From: Acidobacteriaceae bacterium | GTDB lineage: Bacteria > Acidobacteriota > Terriglobia > Terriglobales > Acidobacteriaceae | Assembly (NCBI GenBank): GCA_030040175.1 | Contig: JASHUF010000226.1 | Location: 1 to 14,973 of the forward strand | Direction: 5' to 3' | DNA length: 14,973 nt | Shown here: positions 12,510 through 14,973 of the stretch, piece after piece | Position numbering within the stretch: position 1 is the stretch's first letter | Layout: each line of letters starts with the position of its first letter | Program-made: the position numbers and the translations under genes | Notes under the pieces: model-generated | The model's database searches: none | What the model was told of the DNA's origin: nothing | The model's input: the letters and a program-made list of their open reading frames with translations, nothing else

Positions 12510-14973
12510 ATGAGACATGCTCTTCGTCCGCTGGCCGTTTTCGTATTGGTCTTTGGGTGCTTCGTGCGCGGGTCTGCGGCGCAGCCGGGAAATTCCGCCT
12601 CCACTCCTTCCTCTGCATCGTCCGCGGCCGTGCCGCTCGAGCCTTCCGCAGCTCCGACTCCTGAAACCATCGTCATTCCCGGGCCGCTGCGTTCCTTCCT
12701 GCGCATGGCCGGAATCAGCCAGCAGATCCCCAACCAGGACGTGCTGCCTATGCTGGCCCGCAACGTCGCGCTCTGGGGCCACGAGACCGGAAGGGAAACC
12801 GAATTTCTCATCCTGCTCTCGCGCTACGTAGAGTTCGCGCGCGAGCTCGAATCCCAGGCCGGTCCTGACTCGACCATCCGCGTCGCCGATTGCGCCGATG
12901 CGGCTCGCCTGCTGCCCGTCCTCGGCTACCAGTTTGAAGAGAGCTGCGGTACCAAGGGCGCCTCGCTCATCACCGGCAATGCGGAGCGCGCCTTCCTCAC
13001 CCTCGACTCCGGCTTTCCCCTCACCACCCTCGAAGAGGACCTCGAAAACCACGTCCCGTTCTCTTACGCCTTTCCCGGCACCGCTGTTCCCGTCCTCTTC
13101 CACCAATCGGACTGGGTCGGCCTTGCCGGATCGAAGCACAAGGGCGCAGGTGACATTCTCGACATGCTGCTCCATGATGCCGACGTGGACCGTCTTTACT
13201 CGGCCATGTGGCGGCTCGACCCCGAGACCAGGGGTGCGCTGGTCCGCGCGCCCGGCCTGCGGAGGCTGTTGACCGTCGCTTCCACCGTCGATTTTTACGG
13301 CAGCCAGCTCTCCATCCGCTCCGGCCAGGTCACCGTACCGGGCGGCGCGGGCGCTGAGAAGGCCTGGGCCGACCTCGTCGGCGCCAATCCCTCCGAGCCC
13401 GGCGAATTCGTCTGGCATCTTTTCGAGCGCGACCGCGGCTGGATCGCCGCTTACTTCGATGCCCTGGCGCGCGTCAGCCCTGCCCAGCAGGCCCTTCTGG
13501 CGCAAGGTCCCCGTCTCCGCACTCTTTACAACGCCTATCGTTCCGCCGTTCCCAATCAGTACTCCTATGCCGGCGTCTTCCCCAGGAACTCCGAACTCCT
13601 CCTGCTCTTCACCCGTCTCCAGTGGGACTCGAACGGCGAGCCGCTTGTCCTCGGCGATCTCGGCGTCTGGAAGAGCATCTTCGACGAGCAGAAAAAGACC
13701 GCGGGCTTCCGCGACTGGTCCAGACACGGGCAATCGATCGATTCGCCCGATCGCCTGCTCGAGGGCCTCGTCTTCGCCTCCAATGTCGAAACCGACATCG
13801 GTCCGCTCCAGATTTATCTCTCTCTAAGCGCCATTGACGCCGGACGCGAGCCCGGAAACCGGCTTTCCGCCGCCGCCGCGCGCCTGCTTGCCGCCAACTT
13901 CGTCCGCTTCAATTACTGGTTTTCCATCTTCGCCGAATTTCCCGCGCTCGACGACAACTCCATCGCCAATTTCATCGCCGCCGCCGATAGCGTCGACAAG
14001 ATCCCCAACCAGTCCCTGCGCGCCAACGCCCTCGGCTCTTTTCAGGCAGACATCGGCCTCTGGCAGATCTTCGCCCGCCAGGGTCAGATTCCCGCAAAGC
14101 GCCTCAACGCCTCCTGGCAGGAGGCCATTCATCCCTTCGCCGCCGTTGCCAGCTCGCTGCAGCTCTTCGACGCGGCCCGCGGATCTCTTGGGGCCATTGT
14201 GGCGGCCGCCGGCGGCAGCTCCGGCTTTGGACAGGACCAGATCGTCGATCTGCTCGCAGGTCCGCCGCAGACCACCCCCGAAGGCCGCCGCGTGCACCAG
14301 GCGCTCGTGCACCGGATCGAAGCCGTCCTCGAGGACCAGCGCCTGGTCTCGCTCGACACCCTCTACGGCCTTTACGACGGTTTGAATCAGCTCGCGCACG
14401 GCGCCCACATCGGCGATAATCTCCTTCTCCTCGCCGGCGATCTGCGCGAGTTCGAGCTGCCCCGGCCCATCTTCACCGAGGGCGAAAAAACCTCCTGGTC
14501 GCCCGTCATCTACACCAATCGTCACGCCGAGCTGCAGATTCGCACCGATCTCACCAGCGTCATCCGCACCCCCGGCACGCCCGCCCAGCTTGAGGCCGCG
14601 CGCGGCCGCCTCGCGCCCTTCCTTCGCGACACCCTCGTCGGTCTCAACTACGCTTACTACGAGCCCCCCGGCGCGCAGGTCCTGCACAGCAACCCCCTCT
14701 TCGTCCGCTCCCACGACTTCTCCACCGTCTCCGTGCAGGGTATCCAGGAGATCTGGGGTCCGCCGGAGCTGATCGGCATCGGCGTGACCGCCGGCGGCGG
14801 CGCCTATCTCATGGGCTCGCTCGCTGACCTGCCTTATGCTCTCGCCTCCGTGGAGCAGGATTTTATCGCCCCGGGCAATGTCCAGGCGCTTATCTGGAAG
14901 GAAACCGTCCCCCAGCTTCTGGTCGATGCCATCATTCCCCGCTGGTGGAACATCAGCCCTGCGGAAATGCACG
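12510..14973 (+). CDS. Large secreted protein of unknown function (3' end outside window)
   Basis: An open frame of 821 codons with no stop before the window ends, so the protein is longer. The N-terminus MRHALRPLAVFVLVFGCFVRGSAAQ is a Sec signal peptide: two arginines, a hydrophobic core and a GSAA-Q signal peptidase I site near residue 24. A Cys at residue 17 after VFG weakly resembles a lipobox. A linker rich in Ser, Ala and Pro follows (about 26-48), then a mostly alpha-helical body without further membrane segments. I recognise no catalytic motif; such large helical exported proteins occur in acidobacteria without assigned function. The ATG is preceded by AAGGGG eight bases upstream. Long minus-strand frames opposite it are shadows of codon bias. 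A role outside the cytoplasm is all that can be supported. Confidence 0.85.
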   Translation, partial: MRHALRPLAVFVLVFGCFVRGSAAQPGNSASTPSSASSAAVPLEPSAAPTPETIVIPGPLRSFLRMAGISQQIPNQDVLPMLARNVALWGHETGRETEFLILLSRYVEFARELESQAGPDSTIRVADCADAARLLPVLGYQFEESCGTKGASLITGNAERAFLTLDSGFPLTTLEEDLENHVPFSYAFPGTAVPVLFHQSDWVGLAGSKHKGAGDILDMLLHDADVDRLYSAMWRLDPETRGALVRAPGLRRLLTVASTVDFYGSQLSIRSGQVTVPGGAGAEKAWADLVGANPSEPGEFVWHLFERDRGWIAAYFDALARVSPAQQALLAQGPRLRTLYNAYRSAVPNQYSYAGVFPRNSELLLLFTRLQWDSNGEPLVLGDLGVWKSIFDEQKKTAGFRDWSRHGQSIDSPDRLLEGLVFASNVETDIGPLQIYLSLSAIDAGREPGNRLSAAAARLLAANFVRFNYWFSIFAEFPALDDNSIANFIAAADSVDKIPNQSLRANALGSFQADIGLWQIFARQGQIPAKRLNASWQEAIHPFAAVASSLQLFDAARGSLGAIVAAAGGSSGFGQDQIVDLLAGPPQTTPEGRRVHQALVHRIEAVLEDQRLVSLDTLYGLYDGLNQLAHGAHIGDNLLLLAGDLREFELPRPIFTEGEKTSWSPVIYTNRHAELQIRTDLTSVIRTPGTPAQLEAARGRLAPFLRDTLVGLNYAYYEPPGAQVLHSNPLFVRSHDFSTVSVQGIQEIWGPPELIGIGVTAGGGAYLMGSLADLPYALASVEQDFIAPGNVQALIWKETVPQLLVDAIIPRWWNISPAEMH

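Overview
The window is high-GC bacterial chromosome with two divergent operons and the start of a third transcription unit. Gene content (a SUF operon with SufU and a long SufT, a CrcB/DUF190 cluster, a very large unfamiliar secreted protein) and dispersed 'TTGCCCCATCC' type hairpin repeats suggest an acidobacterium of the Terriglobia (Acidobacteriia). That placement is inference from memory of such genomes; no rRNA or marker gene is present to prove it.

Left half, minus strand (about 4310 down to 312): a six-gene operon read right to left. It encodes a CPA-type cation/proton antiporter, a universal stress protein, an unrecognised helical protein, the CrcB/Fluc fluoride channel, a tandem DUF190 protein and a single DUF190 protein. 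Its leader (4149-4274) carries the hallmarks of a fluoride riboswitch (crcB motif): a small hairpin with loop AGGAGT, an A-rich linker, and a downstream TGATGACTCCT whose ACTCCT is exactly complementary to the loop. This makes the block a fluoride-responsive operon. The three DUF190 (PII-like fold) domains and the 163-aa protein are its least understood parts.

Centre, plus strand (4501-11856): a complete SUF iron-sulfur assembly operon, sufB-sufC-sufD-sufS-sufU-sufT, followed 7 bases later by a phosphoribosyltransferase-like gene. SufBC2D is the scaffold, SufS takes sulfur from cysteine, SufU relays it, and SufT is a DUF59 maturation factor. The promoter (TTGAAG-17-TATACT) is followed at once by a 25-bp dyad (ATATACGAC-N7-GTCGTATAT) that closely resembles IscR type 1 sites, so an Rrf2-family [2Fe-2S] regulator encoded elsewhere probably represses the operon.

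Two clusters of related hairpin repeats interrupt the SUF operon, between sufB and sufC (301 bp gap) and between sufU and sufT (199 bp gap). A third copy of one module lies just beyond the last DUF190 gene.

Right end: a 653-bp gap holds a large nested inverted repeat, a palindrome and weak small-ORF candidates. It leads into a secreted protein of at least 821 residues, of unknown function, that runs off the window.
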